Positions 25,521 to 33,805 of a stretch of DNA of 64,000 bases are shown piece by piece. Source of the DNA: Methylobacterium organophilum (GTDB lineage Bacteria > Pseudomonadota > Alphaproteobacteria > Rhizobiales > Beijerinckiaceae); NCBI RefSeq assembly GCF_022179465.1, contig NZ_BPQV01000006.1, positions 248,001 through 312,000 of the forward strand, read 5' to 3'. The position numbers and the translations under genes were made by a program. The notes below the pieces were generated by a model that saw only the letters and a list, made by a program, of their open reading frames with translations, did not search any database and had not been told where the DNA came from. Position 1 is the stretch's first letter; every line of letters begins with the position of its first letter.

Positions 25521-25536
25521 TGACGTATAAACGTCA
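25521..25536. promoter_or_regulatory. Perfect palindrome between the SDR and GlxA-type regulator genes
   Basis: TGACGTATAAACGTCA is a 6-bp perfect inverted repeat with a 4-base AT spacer. It lies 27 bases upstream of the regulator start and 85 bases upstream of the divergent SDR start. The position suits a site that controls both directions. AraC-family proteins more often bind direct repeats, so the binding protein could be another factor. Confidence 0.45.
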
Positions 25537-25563
25537 AATCAAGACATGGCGAGGAGCGAGCCG

Positions 25564-26520
25564 ATGCGGCAGGTCGGATTCATTCTCGAGGACGGCTTTC
25601 AGGTCATGGGACTGGCCGCGCTCTCGGCCTTCGAGTTCGCCAACGTGCATCTCGGCCGGGAGGCCTACCGCCTGGTCGTGATGTCGGAGCGGGGCGGCAC
25701 CGTCCGCTCCTCGCTGAACATCGGCATCGAGACCGTGCCGCTGGCGGAGGCCCCCGACACGCTGATGGTGGTGGGCGAGCTGCTGCCCCGGCCGCTCTCA
25801 CCGCGGCTGCGCGATTACATCGTCGCGGCCGGCCGGGTCTCGCGCCGCGTGGCGGGCCTCTGCACCGGCACATTCGCGCTCGCCGAGGCCGGGCTGCTCG
25901 ACGGCCGGGTGGCGACCACCCACTGGGCCCATGCCCGCGACCTGCAGGAGCGCTTTCCCCTGATCCGCGTGGACGACGACCGCATCTTCGTGGCCGACGG
26001 CAATGTCTGGACCTCGGCCGGGATGAGCGCGGCGATCGATCTGACGCTGGCGCTGATCGAGGACGACCACGGCGCGGAGCTGTCACGGGCCATCGCCCGC
26101 AAGCTCGTGGTCTATCATCGCCGCCCCGGCGGCCAGTCGCAGTTCTCGGCGCTGCTCGAACTAGAGCCGCGCTCCGACCGGATCCGCCGCGCGATCGTCT
26201 ACGCCAAGGAACACCTGAACAGGCCCCTGACCGTCGAGGAATTGGCGGAAGCCGCGAGCGTCAGCCCGCGCCAGTTCAGCCGGCTGTTTCGCGAGGAAAC
26301 GGGCCAATCCCCGGCGAAGGCCGTGGAGCGGCTGCGGCTCGAAGCGGCCAAGGCCATGCTCGAAGAGGGGCGCCACGCGCTCGATGTCGTCGCGCGCGAC
26401 ACCGGCTTCACCGACCGCGACCGCATGCGACGCGCTTTCCTGCGCGCCTTCGGCCACCCGCCACAGAGCCTGCGCCGCAGTCTGCGTCTGATGGAGGGCA
26501 AGGAGGCGGCGGCGGGATGA
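25564..26520 (+). CDS. GlxA-family transcriptional regulator (DJ-1/PfpI domain plus AraC HTH)
   Basis: The N-terminal 190 residues are a DJ-1/PfpI-like fold (QVGFILEDGFQVMGLAALSAFEFAN, AGLCTGTFALAEAGLLDGRVATTHW, DGNVWTSAGMSAAIDLTLAL). The C-terminal 110 residues hold the AraC double HTH (TVEELAEAASVSPRQFSRLF, HALDVVARDTGFTDRDRMRR). The Cys in AGLCTGTF sits at the nucleophile-elbow position, as in many GlxA regulators, but enzymatic activity is not expected. The start is taken as the ATG at 25564 because AGGAG lies seven bases upstream; the ATG at 25546 adds only six residues. It is divergent from the SDR and DUF302 genes and likely controls them. Confidence 0.85.
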   Translation: MRQVGFILEDGFQVMGLAALSAFEFANVHLGREAYRLVVMSERGGTVRSSLNIGIETVPLAEAPDTLMVVGELLPRPLSPRLRDYIVAAGRVSRRVAGLCTGTFALAEAGLLDGRVATTHWAHARDLQERFPLIRVDDDRIFVADGNVWTSAGMSAAIDLTLALIEDDHGAELSRAIARKLVVYHRRPGGQSQFSALLELEPRSDRIRRAIVYAKEHLNRPLTVEELAEAASVSPRQFSRLFREETGQSPAKAVERLRLEAAKAMLEEGRHALDVVARDTGFTDRDRMRRAFLRAFGHPPQSLRRSLRLMEGKEAAAG

Positions 26521-26616
26521 CGGGCAATCCCGATGCCCGCCCTTGAGCGGCCGCCGGGCGCTCGACACGCGACGATAGCCCTATAGACGGGCATCACGCT
26601 CTTCGACCTAGCACTG

Positions 26617-26640
26617 CCTGGGCAGTTCAAGGTGCCCAGG
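26617..26640 (-). terminator. Stem-loop after the 24-residue peptide gene
   Basis: CCTGGGCA (26617-26624) and TGCCCAGG (26633-26640) are exact complements with an 8-base loop. The loop lies five bases past the stop of the small minus-strand gene. There is no T-run, so it may be a weak terminator or an mRNA-stabilising hairpin. Confidence 0.45.
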
Positions 26641-26645
26641 TAGCG

Positions 26646-26720
26646 CTAAACCCAGAAAGCCATGGCATTTGTGCTGAACGATACCATTCCGACCGCTGCG
26701 ATAAGGGCGCAATAGAACAT
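26646..26720 (-). CDS. 24-residue signal-peptide-like small protein
   Basis: This very short frame starts at an ATG at 26720 with GAGGAG six bases upstream, one of the best ribosome-binding sites in the region. It encodes a hydrophobic stretch with an Ala-x-Ala-like end (MFYCALIAAVGM, then NAMAFWV). A hairpin follows the stop directly. The combination of strong site, hydrophobic product and terminal hairpin suggests a real small membrane or exported peptide. It lies in an AT-richer stretch next to the double-glycine-leader peptide gene and is transcribed away from it. No homologue is known to me; function unknown. Confidence 0.45.
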   Translation of the reverse strand: MFYCALIAAVGMVSFSTNAMAFWV

Positions 26721-27115
26721 GTTTCACTCCTCGACCTGACCGTGCAACCACACAGAAGCATTTGGCTATAAAGTGGTTCTGAGAGGATCTATGCATTTGT
26801 TCGCAAAAAGATGTGCTGCAGCACACGCTAAGGCATTGAATTTATAGCGCCATCGCGTCAAGTTCGCGGTTAATTTTCTATAAATAAATTTGATAAAACT
26901 TTATTTTGACGGGCGATCATGTTGTCGATTTGGTGCGGACGCATTCGGGCGGGTTCGCCTATTTTTGAGGCGCAGAATTTTTCCAAGTACTGACGGCTTG
27001 AGTGATATCGCGCACGTCTATCCTGGCTCGGAGGCGTCTATTGTGCCTGCGTCGGATCTCAATTCGAGATTTGAATGGATCATTGCCGAAAGAGATCGGG
27101 AAAGGGCTTCTAGTC

Positions 27116-27316
27116 ATGTCTGCATGTTCTATAAATCTGAACGACTCGCAGCTGGACCATGTCGTGGGTGGGTGGTCCTTTTTCCCTCATCCGGATATAC
27201 AGGTCATTAGGTGGGATGGTAGTAAGCTCAAGTTGATGGACATCAAAAAATACAAAGACGGAAAATACGTGTCGGACAAGGAAGCTCTTGAAAAAGCAAG
27301 AAAAAGCGGATTATGA
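27116..27316 (+). CDS. Candidate double-glycine-leader peptide (bacteriocin/RiPP-like precursor)
   Basis: The 66-residue product begins with a leader of 19 residues that ends in INLNDSQLDHVVGG, matching the double-glycine leader of peptides cut by C39-peptidase ABC exporters (Leu-x-x-x-x-Leu-x-x-Val-x-Gly-Gly). The predicted core of 47 residues starts WSFFPHPD and is Lys-rich towards the C-terminus (MDIKKYKDGKY, ARKSGL), so it is cationic. It has no Cys in the core; the only Cys is in the leader. The AAAGGG ahead of the ATG is nine bases away, a weak site. Base composition is clearly more AT-rich than the neighbouring genes, a sign of transfer. The stop overlaps the start of a second short frame (ATGA), and an IS remnant follows. 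No exporter or immunity gene is in the window. Confidence 0.5.
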   Translation: MSACSINLNDSQLDHVVGGWSFFPHPDIQVIRWDGSKLKLMDIKKYKDGKYVSDKEALEKARKSGL

Positions 27317-27357
27317 CCAAAGTCATCGCCGTTGCCGTGCTCTATGGGCTGTTATAA
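27313..27357 (+). pseudogene. Truncated start of a membrane or exported protein gene
   Basis: An ATG overlaps the stop of the peptide gene in ATGA. It opens a frame of 14 hydrophobic codons (MTKVIAVAVLYGLL) that stops at the edge of the IS5-family remnant. The overlap and hydrophobic start look like the beginning of a translationally coupled partner gene, for example an immunity or export protein, whose remainder was removed by the insertion. This is inference from position; 14 codons cannot show a family. Confidence 0.35.
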
Positions 27358-27618
27358 ACCGGCTGTGAGTTGGAGCGGCCTGTGTGAGCATGATGCAGGC
27401 GAAAGCGACGAGGTGCAGATCTGCCCGAGTGCTGGCGTAGGCTCGTAATCTTTGACGAGCCTACGGAAGCGGGTGGCCCATGCAAAGGAGCGCTCGCCCG
27501 CTCATCGGCGCGGGAGCAAGACGAAGCCGCGTTTGGCCTCGGGCAACTTCACCACCTCCAGTTTGATGCCCTGCGCGCGGGCCGCCGCGGCCGGACGGCA
27601 GACGTCTGGCTGGCCAGG
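27352..27618 (-). mobile_element. IS5-family transposase C-terminal remnant (degenerate)
   Basis: Translated on the minus strand, this stretch reads GIKLEVVKLPEAKRGFVLLP followed by RR, a stop, then GERSFAWATRFRRLVKDYE. This is the familiar C-terminal block of IS5-type DDE transposases (GFVxLPRRWVVERtFAW, RRLxKDYE), with a stop in place of the expected Trp and a frameshift after DYE; the other frame continues as HLVAFACIML. The catalytic DD part and the other end of the element are missing. It covers most of the gap between the peptide gene and the CoA-transferase gene; the remaining 90 bases to 27707 hold nothing clear. Confidence 0.75.
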
Positions 27619-27707
27619 GATTGGCCTGCTTCAATCGGTGCCGAACCGCTTGCGGTATAAAAGGTTTTGCGCGTTGAACCTGACGACGCAGTGTGTTTCA
27701 GGGGAAA

Positions 27708-28883
27708 TCAGGGCTCGCTGTCCGTCGCCGTTTCGAACCCCCAATGTCCATCGCGGAGGGCGGGGGCCGTTCGCCGCAAATTCAGCGCGCTGCGCGACAG
27801 GTTGATCGGCGTCCGCAGGCCCGGCTGCCCCTTGGGATCGATCCGCAGGCCTCGTGCCGCCACCTGCGGATCGGCTAGCGCCTCCGCCACGGTGTTGATC
27901 GGTCCGGCCGGAACCCCCGCCTGTTCCAGAGCCGTGATCAGCTCCCCCTTTCGCCAAGTCCGGGTTCGGCCCGCGATAAGCTCGGCCAGGGCGACGCGGT
28001 GGGCGACGCGGGTCTCGTTGGTGGCGTAGCGTGGATCCGTCGCGATCTCGGGGCGATCGAGCAAGGTGCAGAGTGCCGTGAACTGGCGATCGTTGCCGCA
28101 GGCGATGATGAGATGACCATCGCGTGCCGGGAACACCTGATAAGGCACGATGTTGGGATGGGCGTTTCCCATGCGTCGCGGCACGGTGCCGTCGACGAGG
28201 TGGTTCATCGCCTGGTTGGCCAGGACCGCCACCCCCACATCGAGGAGCGACAGGTCGACATGCTGACCGAGGCCGGAACGCTGCCGCTCAGCGAGGGCCG
28301 CCTGGATGCCGATGACGCCGTAGAGCCCCGTGAAGATGTCGATCCAGGCGACCCCGACCTTCTGCGGCTCGCCGCCGGGCTCGCCGGTCAGATCCATGAT
28401 GCCGCACAGGCCCTGGATCATGAAATCGTAGCCCGGCTGCTTCGCCCGCGGCCCGTTCTGCCCGAACCCCGTGACGGAACAATAGACCAGGCGGGGATGA
28501 GCCTTCGACAGGCTCTCGAAATCGAGGCCGAACTTCCTGAGGCCTCCGACCTTGAAGTTCTCGACGACGACATCGGCCTCGGCGATCAGGCCCTTCAGCC
28601 GGGCAAGATCGGCCGGATCGTGGAAATCGCAGGTGACCGAGCGCTTGCCCCTGTTGGCCGCCAGGAAATAGGCGGCGGTCCGCTCGGTGCCGCCTTTCCC
28701 GTCCGGGCGCTCGACGAAGGGCGGGCCCCAGGTCCGGGTATCGTCCCCCTCCGGGCTTTCCACCTTGATGACCTCGGCGCCGAGATCGGCCAGCGTCTGG
28801 CCGATCCAGGGGCCCGCCAGGATGCGGGCCAGTTCCACCACCTTCAGCCCCACGAGGGGGGCCTCCCCCTGAAAGGGCATCAT
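27708..28883 (-). CDS. Class III CoA-transferase, probably succinyl-CoA:glutarate CoA-transferase
   Basis: This 391-residue CaiB/BaiF-family protein begins LVGLKVVELARILAGPWIGQ and has the block ADLGAEVIKVESPEGDDTR. The catalytic Asp is likely that in GIMDLTGEPGG. The family moves CoA between carboxylic acids. The gene overlaps the end of the glutaryl-CoA dehydrogenase gene (stop and start share TGATG), the pairing known for glutarate catabolism, where the transferase activates glutarate with succinyl-CoA. That gives the functional call; the family alone would not. Two start ATGs in a row are possible (28883 or 28880). The stop lies 90 bases from the IS remnant. Confidence 0.8.
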   Translation of the reverse strand: MMPFQGEAPLVGLKVVELARILAGPWIGQTLADLGAEVIKVESPEGDDTRTWGPPFVERPDGKGGTERTAAYFLAANRGKRSVTCDFHDPADLARLKGLIAEADVVVENFKVGGLRKFGLDFESLSKAHPRLVYCSVTGFGQNGPRAKQPGYDFMIQGLCGIMDLTGEPGGEPQKVGVAWIDIFTGLYGVIGIQAALAERQRSGLGQHVDLSLLDVGVAVLANQAMNHLVDGTVPRRMGNAHPNIVPYQVFPARDGHLIIACGNDRQFTALCTLLDRPEIATDPRYATNETRVAHRVALAELIAGRTRTWRKGELITALEQAGVPAGPINTVAEALADPQVAARGLRIDPKGQPGLRTPINLSRSALNLRRTAPALRDGHWGFETATDSEP

Positions 28884-30100
28884 CAGAAGGCCTGGAGACC
28901 GGTCTGAGCGCGGCCGAGAATGAGGGCATGGATGTCATGCGTGCCCTCGTAGGTATTCACCGTCTCCAGGTTCTGGGCATGGCGCATGACGTGATATTCG
29001 ATCTGGATGCCGTTGCCGCCATGCATGTCGCGGGCGGTGCGTGCGATCTCCAGCGCCTTGCCGCAATTGTTGCGCTTGATCAGCGAGATCATCTCCGGCT
29101 CGAAACGATCCTCGTTCATCAGTTCCCCGACCCGCAGGGAGGCCTGAAGACCGAGGGCGATCTCCGTCTGCATGTCGGCGAGCTTCTTCTGGAACAGCTG
29201 CGTCTGGGCGAGCGGGCGCCCGAACTGCCGGCGGTCGAGACCGTATTGCCGGGCGCGGTGCCAGCAATCCTCCGCCGCCCCCATCACGCCCCAGGCAATG
29301 CCGTACCGGGCCCGGTTGAGGCAGCCGAACGGTCCCCGTAGGCCCGACACGTTCGGCAGGAGCGCCCCTTCGCCGACCTCGACGCCGTCCAGCACGATCT
29401 CCCCCGTGACCGAGGCGCGCAGGGACAGCTTCCCGCCGATCTTCGGGGCCGACAGCCCCTTCATGCCTTTCTCCAGCACGAAGCCGCGGATCTTGCCGCC
29501 ATGGGCCTCGGATTTGGCCCAGACGATGAAGACATCGGCGATCGGTGCGTTGGAAATCCAGGTCTTGGCGCCGCGCAGGCGGTAGCCGCCCGCGATCTTC
29601 TCGGCCCGGGTCGTCATGGAGCCGGGATCCGAGCCCGCATCCGGCTCGGTCAGGCCGAAGCAGCCGATCAATTCGCCCGACACGAGGCCGGGCAGATAGG
29701 TCCGGCGCTGCTCGTCAGACCCGTAGGCGAAGATCGGATGGATGACGAGCGAGGATTGAACGCTCATCATGGAACGGTAGCCGGAATCGACCCGCTCGAC
29801 CTCGCGGGCGACGAGACCGTAGGCGATGTAGGAGGCGTTGGCCGCGCCGTATTCCTCCGGCAGGGTGACGCCGAGAAGGCCCGCCTGCCCCATCAGGCGG
29901 AACAGGCCGGGCTCGGTCCGCTCCTCGAGATAGGCTTCCTGCACACGGGGAGCGAGTTCGGCGGCGGCGAAGGCGGCGGCGGTGTCGCGGATCATCCGCT
30001 CTTCCTCGCTGAGCCGATCCTCCAGCAGGAAGGGATCGGCCCAGGCGAAGGCGCCGGTCCTGGGCGCGGCCGAAGCAGCGTCACGTACGATATCGCTCAT
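28883..30100 (-). CDS. gcdH: Glutaryl-CoA dehydrogenase
   Basis: The 405-residue acyl-CoA dehydrogenase contains [17 protein letters not shown] (FAD and substrate loop), [20 protein letters not shown], and near the C-terminus [20 protein letters not shown], which holds the catalytic Glu. This last block and the N-terminal [20 protein letters not shown] are typical of glutaryl-CoA dehydrogenases rather than straight-chain enzymes. The enzyme oxidises and decarboxylates glutaryl-CoA to crotonyl-CoA and passes electrons to ETF. It is the first gene of an operon with the CoA-transferase and is divergent from a LysR gene, the gcdR-gcdHG arrangement. In this window it would finish the route that starts with the enamidase at 40487. 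Confidence 0.92.
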   Translation of the reverse strand: MSDIVRDAASAAPRTGAFAWADPFLLEDRLSEEERMIRDTAAAFAAAELAPRVQEAYLEERTEPGLFRLMGQAGLLGVTLPEEYGAANASYIAYGLVAREVERVDSGYRSMMSVQSSLVIHPIFAYGSDEQRRTYLPGLVSGELIGCFGLTEPDAGSDPGSMTTRAEKIAGGYRLRGAKTWISNAPIADVFIVWAKSEAHGGKIRGFVLEKGMKGLSAPKIGGKLSLRASVTGEIVLDGVEVGEGALLPNVSGLRGPFGCLNRARYGIAWGVMGAAEDCWHRARQYGLDRRQFGRPLAQTQLFQKKLADMQTEIALGLQASLRVGELMNEDRFEPEMISLIKRNNCGKALEIARTARDMHGGNGIQIEYHVMRHAQNLETVNTYEGTHDIHALILGRAQTGLQAF

Positions 30101-30189
30101 GGCAGCGTCCCTGTCCTCCGCGGGAGATGGCGTGCCGGTTTTTTATTGCTGGATCGGCGTGCTCGCCAACGGTATTACGCTCTAAGTTT

Positions 30190-30204
30190 ATGCATAAAAT
30201 GCAT
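30190..30204. promoter_or_regulatory. LysR-type T-N11-A box between gcdH and its regulator
   Basis: ATGCATAAAATGCAT is a perfect symmetrical sequence that contains T-N11-A, the core of LysR-type binding sites. It ends 10 bases before the LysR start and lies 90 bases upstream of the divergent gcdH start. The position suits autorepression together with activation of gcdH. It stands out as AT-rich in a GC-rich gap. Confidence 0.55.
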
Positions 30205-30214
30205 CGATGATCGC

Positions 30215-31108
30215 ATGCGTCCGCGTCGCTTCCTCCCTTCCGTCAGCCAACTCTCCGCCTTCGAATCCGTGCTGCGCACCGGATCGACGGCGGCGGCGGC
30301 CCGTGACATGAACCTGGCGCAGGGAACGGTCAGCCGGCTGGTCCAGTCCCTGGAAGGCCAGCTCGGGCGCGCGCTGTTCGTGCGCCGGAATCAGCGGCTC
30401 GTGGCGACGCCCGCCGCCCTCGCCTATGGCCGCGAGGTCACCCGCGCCCTCGACATTCTGCAGCGCGCGAGCGTCGATCTGGCTTCCAACCCGGATGGAG
30501 GCGCCCTGTCCCTGGCCATCCTGCCCGCCTTCGGCACGCGCTGGCTCTCACCCCGGCTCAGCCGTTTCCTGGTCAAGCATCCGGGCGTCAGCATCCATCT
30601 CGGGACGCGCCTCAAGCGATTCGACTTCGATGCGGAAGCTTTCGACGCGGCGATCCACTTCGGCCACGACGACTGGCCGGAGACCGAGCGGATGGAATTG
30701 TTCAAGGAGGGGCTGACCGCCTGCGTCGCGCCGGACCTCCTGGCCCGCACGCCGATCCAATGCCTTGAAGACATGAAGAAGCTGCCGCTCCTGCGGATCG
30801 AAACCCGCCCGACCGCGTGGCGGACATGGTTCGAGGCGCAGGGGGCGCCGCCACCGGCGATCACCGGCATGCTGTTCGACCAATTCGCTCCCATGACCCA
30901 GGCAGCGATCTACGGTCTGGGTGTCGCGCTCCTGCCGCACTACCTGGCGGAGGCGGAAATCGCCGAGGGCCGGCTGGTGCCGCTGTTTCGCCAAGCGGTC
31001 CCGGGCTCCGGATCGTATTGGCTGGTCTGGCCTCGGTCGCGGCCTCCCTCCCCTGCCCTCATCGCCCTGTTGGAATGGCTGCGCTCGGAAATCGGCGGGC
31101 AGACCTGA
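30215..31108 (+). CDS. LysR family regulator of glutarate catabolism (GcdR-like)
   Basis: This 297-residue protein has the LysR winged HTH at residues 6-65 (LSAFESVLRTGSTAAAARDM, then QGTVSRLVQSLEGQLGRALF) and an effector domain of usual length. The start is the ATG at 30215; a longer in-frame extension upstream overlaps gcdH on the other strand and is not protein-like. Divergence from gcdH and the intervening T-N11-A box make it the likely activator of gcdH and the CoA-transferase, probably in response to glutarate. The effector is inferred from the neighbours only. The HTH and effector domain resemble the GcvA/AmpR branch. Confidence 0.85.
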   Translation: MRPRRFLPSVSQLSAFESVLRTGSTAAAARDMNLAQGTVSRLVQSLEGQLGRALFVRRNQRLVATPAALAYGREVTRALDILQRASVDLASNPDGGALSLAILPAFGTRWLSPRLSRFLVKHPGVSIHLGTRLKRFDFDAEAFDAAIHFGHDDWPETERMELFKEGLTACVAPDLLARTPIQCLEDMKKLPLLRIETRPTAWRTWFEAQGAPPPAITGMLFDQFAPMTQAAIYGLGVALLPHYLAEAEIAEGRLVPLFRQAVPGSGSYWLVWPRSRPPSPALIALLEWLRSEIGGQT

Positions 31109-31165
31109 CCAGGCCCCGAACCGCCGTTCCGACGTTGCCGGCACGATGCCGCGTGTTCGAGCGCC

Positions 31166-32233
31166 TTACGGCACCCCGGCCGCAGCCCCATCGGCCCGCG
31201 GCGTGGCGACGGCATCGTCGGCGTCACGCCGGGCGGCAACCGAACCGGCAGACCCCGGCGTCAGGCGCCGTCGCAGGCGGCGGGGCGGCGGAAGATGAAG
31301 CAGGCCGGCCAGCAGACCCTGGGGCGCGAGCACCACGGTCGCCACGAACAGGAGCCCGAGCGCGAGCAGCCAGTAATCGGCAAGGGTCGCCGACATGACG
31401 TTCTCGGCCGAGCGCACCAGGAGGGCGCCGAGGAAGGCCGCCATCAGGACCGCGCGTCCCCCGACCGCCACCCAGATCAGCACCTCGGTGGACAAGGCGA
31501 ACCCGACGAGGCTCGGCGACACGAAGTTGAACTGGACGGCGAAGAGCGCGCCCGCCAGCCCCGCGATCCCGCCGGAGACGGTGAAGACGAAGATCTTGTG
31601 GCTGCGGACATTGTAGCCGAGATGGGCGGTGCGGTTCTCGTCGTTGCGGATCGCCGCGAGCACCGTGCCGAGGGGCGAGCGGGTGATGGCGAGGCCGAGG
31701 AGATAGGCCGCGAGCGCCGCCGCCAGCGTGGCGTAGGCGGTGCCGATGCCCGACAGCGTGTCGCCCTCGAAGGGGAAGGCCAGGGGCGGCACGCCGAACA
31801 GGCCGTTGAAGCCGCCGATGAAGTCCCAGCGCCGTGCCGCCGTCTCGGCGACCACCGCCGCGCAGAGGGTGACGATGCCGAGTTGCGCTCCCGCCAAAGC
31901 GCGCCCGCGGAAGAGCAGCCAGCCGATCAGTGCCGCGGCCGCCGCCGGCAGGGCGAGGGCGAGGGCGAGGCCGGTCCATTGGCTGGTGCCGAGGGCCGGG
32001 AGCTTGCCGAGGGTGACCAGGGCCATGCTGTAGGCGCCGATCCCGAAGAAGATGGCCTGCCCGAAGCACAGGATGCCGGCCGTGCCCCAGAGAAGGCCGA
32101 GGCTGAGGGCGAAGATGCCGTAGGTGACGTATTGGGCCAGCAGGCTGGCGTTCCAGTCGCCGAGCATCGGCGGCAGGATCGCGAGCATTGCCCAGCACAG
32201 GAGCGTCAGGAGGGTTCCACGAGCCACGCGCAT
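31166..32233 (-). CDS. ABC transporter permease, LivM/UrtC type
   Basis: The 355-residue protein has about ten hydrophobic segments and the family blocks YGIFALSLGLLWGTAGILCF, GQAIFFGIGAYSMA and SGGIAGLAGALFAVQFNFVS. It forms the membrane pore with the LivH-type protein. The start ATG overlaps the stop of that gene. The last 35 residues are Arg/Ala-rich and may be partly dispensable. It is the last gene of a five-gene operon (binding protein, two ATPases, two permeases) that runs from 35791. The cargo is probably amide-, urea- or amino-acid-like, see the binding protein. Confidence 0.88.
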   Translation of the reverse strand: MRVARGTLLTLLCWAMLAILPPMLGDWNASLLAQYVTYGIFALSLGLLWGTAGILCFGQAIFFGIGAYSMALVTLGKLPALGTSQWTGLALALALPAAAAALIGWLLFRGRALAGAQLGIVTLCAAVVAETAARRWDFIGGFNGLFGVPPLAFPFEGDTLSGIGTAYATLAAALAAYLLGLAITRSPLGTVLAAIRNDENRTAHLGYNVRSHKIFVFTVSGGIAGLAGALFAVQFNFVSPSLVGFALSTEVLIWVAVGGRAVLMAAFLGALLVRSAENVMSATLADYWLLALGLLFVATVVLAPQGLLAGLLHLPPPRRLRRRLTPGSAGSVAARRDADDAVATPRADGAAAGVP

Positions 32234-33087
32234 CAGCGCCGACCTCCCGTCAGACCTTGAGGAAAGAAGCGGATCACCACGATGGCGAGCAGGAAGACCA
32301 GGATCTGCGCATCGGCCTGATCGAGCCGGGCCGAGAGCAATGTGGTCGTGCCGCCGATCACGCCCGAGCCGAGGGCGGCGCCGACCAGCGAGTTCACGCC
32401 GCCGACGAGGACGGCCAGGAAGGAGGGCACGAGGAAGCCCATCCCCATCTGCGGATCGACGCTCATGATCGGGGACATCACGGCCCCGGCGAAGCCGGCC
32501 AGGGCCGCGCCGGTGGCGAAGGTCGCCCAGTCCATGCGGCGGGTGTTGACGCCGAGCGAGGCGGCCATGGCCCGGTTGGCGATGACGCCGCGCGCCTGGA
32601 GGCCGAGGGAGGTGCGGAAGAACAGCCAGTAGGTGGCGAGGGCCAGGCCCAGACCCATGGCCATGATGAAGAGGCGGTAGGCCGGATAGGCGACGCCGAT
32701 GAGGTCGATCGTGCCGGGGATCGGATTGGGCACGCTCTGCGAACCGGGGCCGAACAGGATGATCACCCCCTGCTTCAGGGCCAGCGAGAGGCCCCATGTG
32801 GCTAGGATCGTATCGATGAAGCGGCGGTAGATGTGACGCACGACCAGCCATTCGATCGCGAAGCCGAGCAGGGCGAGGAGGCAGGGGGCGAGCACCAGGC
32901 CGAGCCAGAACGAGCCGCCGGCCCGCGTGATCGCCACCACCGCGTAGGCGCCGATCAGGAAGAACTCGCCATGCGCCATGTTGATGACGTTCATCATGCC
33001 GAAGATGACCACGAGACCGAGCGTCACCAGCAGCAGGGTCAGCGTGAACGAGAGCGTGTCGATCGAGAGCGCGATCACGGTGGCCAT
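32233..33087 (-). CDS. ABC transporter permease, LivH/UrtB type
   Basis: This 284-residue membrane protein has about eight hydrophobic segments and the typical blocks LLVTLGLVVIFGMMNVINMAH, GEFFLIGAYAVV and FLAVLVGGVNSLVGAALGSG. It pairs with the downstream LivM-type protein. The gene starts seven bases after the ATPase gene. Order and overlaps show one transcript. It resembles urea-transport permease UrtB about as much as LivH, so the substrate stays open. Confidence 0.88.
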   Translation of the reverse strand: MATVIALSIDTLSFTLTLLLVTLGLVVIFGMMNVINMAHGEFFLIGAYAVVAITRAGGSFWLGLVLAPCLLALLGFAIEWLVVRHIYRRFIDTILATWGLSLALKQGVIILFGPGSQSVPNPIPGTIDLIGVAYPAYRLFIMAMGLGLALATYWLFFRTSLGLQARGVIANRAMAASLGVNTRRMDWATFATGAALAGFAGAVMSPIMSVDPQMGMGFLVPSFLAVLVGGVNSLVGAALGSGVIGGTTTLLSARLDQADAQILVFLLAIVVIRFFPQGLTGGRR

Positions 33088-33094
33088 GGGCGCC

Positions 33095-33805
33095 TCAGAT
33101 CGAAAGAAAGCGATGGACGAGGTCGGGATTGGAGCGCAGCTCGCCCACCCCGGCTTGCTCCGGCGCGATCCGGCCGTTCTCCATGAACAGGATCCGGCTC
33201 GCGAGCTGCTCCACGAAGTCGAGATTCTGCTCGACGATCAGCACGGTCAGCTTCCTCTCGCGGGCGATCCGACCCAGGGTGACCGCGATCTCGTCGACGA
33301 TCGAGGGCTGGATCCCTTCCGAGGGCTCGTCGAGGAGCAGGAGCCGCGGCTGGCCCACCAGCGCCCGCATGATGGCGAGCTGCTGCTGCTGCCCGCCCGA
33401 GAGCGTGCCGGCGCGCTGGGCGCGGCGCTCGCCGAGGATGGGGAAGATCTCGAAGGCCTCGGCCGGAACGCTCCGGGGCAGACCCGGCTTGCCGAGGGCC
33501 CCCAGCATCAGGTTTTCCTCGACTGTGAACTGCGCAAACACTTCCCGGCCCTGCGGCACGTAGCCGATGCCCGCCCGGGCGAACTGGAAGGTCGGTTGGC
33601 CGCCGAGGCTGCGCCCTCCGAGCCGGATCGTGCCGGCCTGGAGCGGCAGCTGCCCGCACAGGGCGCGCATCAGCGTCGTCTTGCCCATGCCGTTGCGGCC
33701 GAGCAGGGCGACGATCTCGCCCTCCTTCAGCTCCAGCGCGACGCCGTCCAAGATGCGCCCGCCGGACGGATAGCCGGCCGCCAGGCCCTCGACATGCAGC
33801 ATCAT
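33095..33805 (-). CDS. ABC transporter ATPase, LivF/UrtE type
   Basis: The 236-residue ATPase has Walker A LLGRNGMGKTTLMRAL, the Q-loop region GYVPQGREVFAQFTVEENL, signature LSGGQQQQLAIMRALVGQ and Walker B RLLLLDEPSEGIQPSI. GYVPQGREVFxxFTVEENL is characteristic of the LivF/UrtE branch. Two adjacent ATGs begin the gene, which overlaps the preceding ATPase gene by four bases. It provides ATP hydrolysis for the branched-chain/amide-type importer in this operon. Confidence 0.9.
   Translation of the reverse strand: MMLHVEGLAAGYPSGGRILDGVALELKEGEIVALLGRNGMGKTTLMRALCGQLPLQAGTIRLGGRSLGGQPTFQFARAGIGYVPQGREVFAQFTVEENLMLGALGKPGLPRSVPAEAFEIFPILGERRAQRAGTLSGGQQQQLAIMRALVGQPRLLLLDEPSEGIQPSIVDEIAVTLGRIARERKLTVLIVEQNLDFVEQLASRILFMENGRIAPEQAGVGELRSNPDLVHRFLSI

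Noticed and set aside
26890-27210. Open frame of 106 codons upstream of and overlapping the double-glycine peptide gene.
   Set aside because: No ribosome-binding site and no protein-like composition. The overlapping frame with the leader peptide pattern is more convincing.
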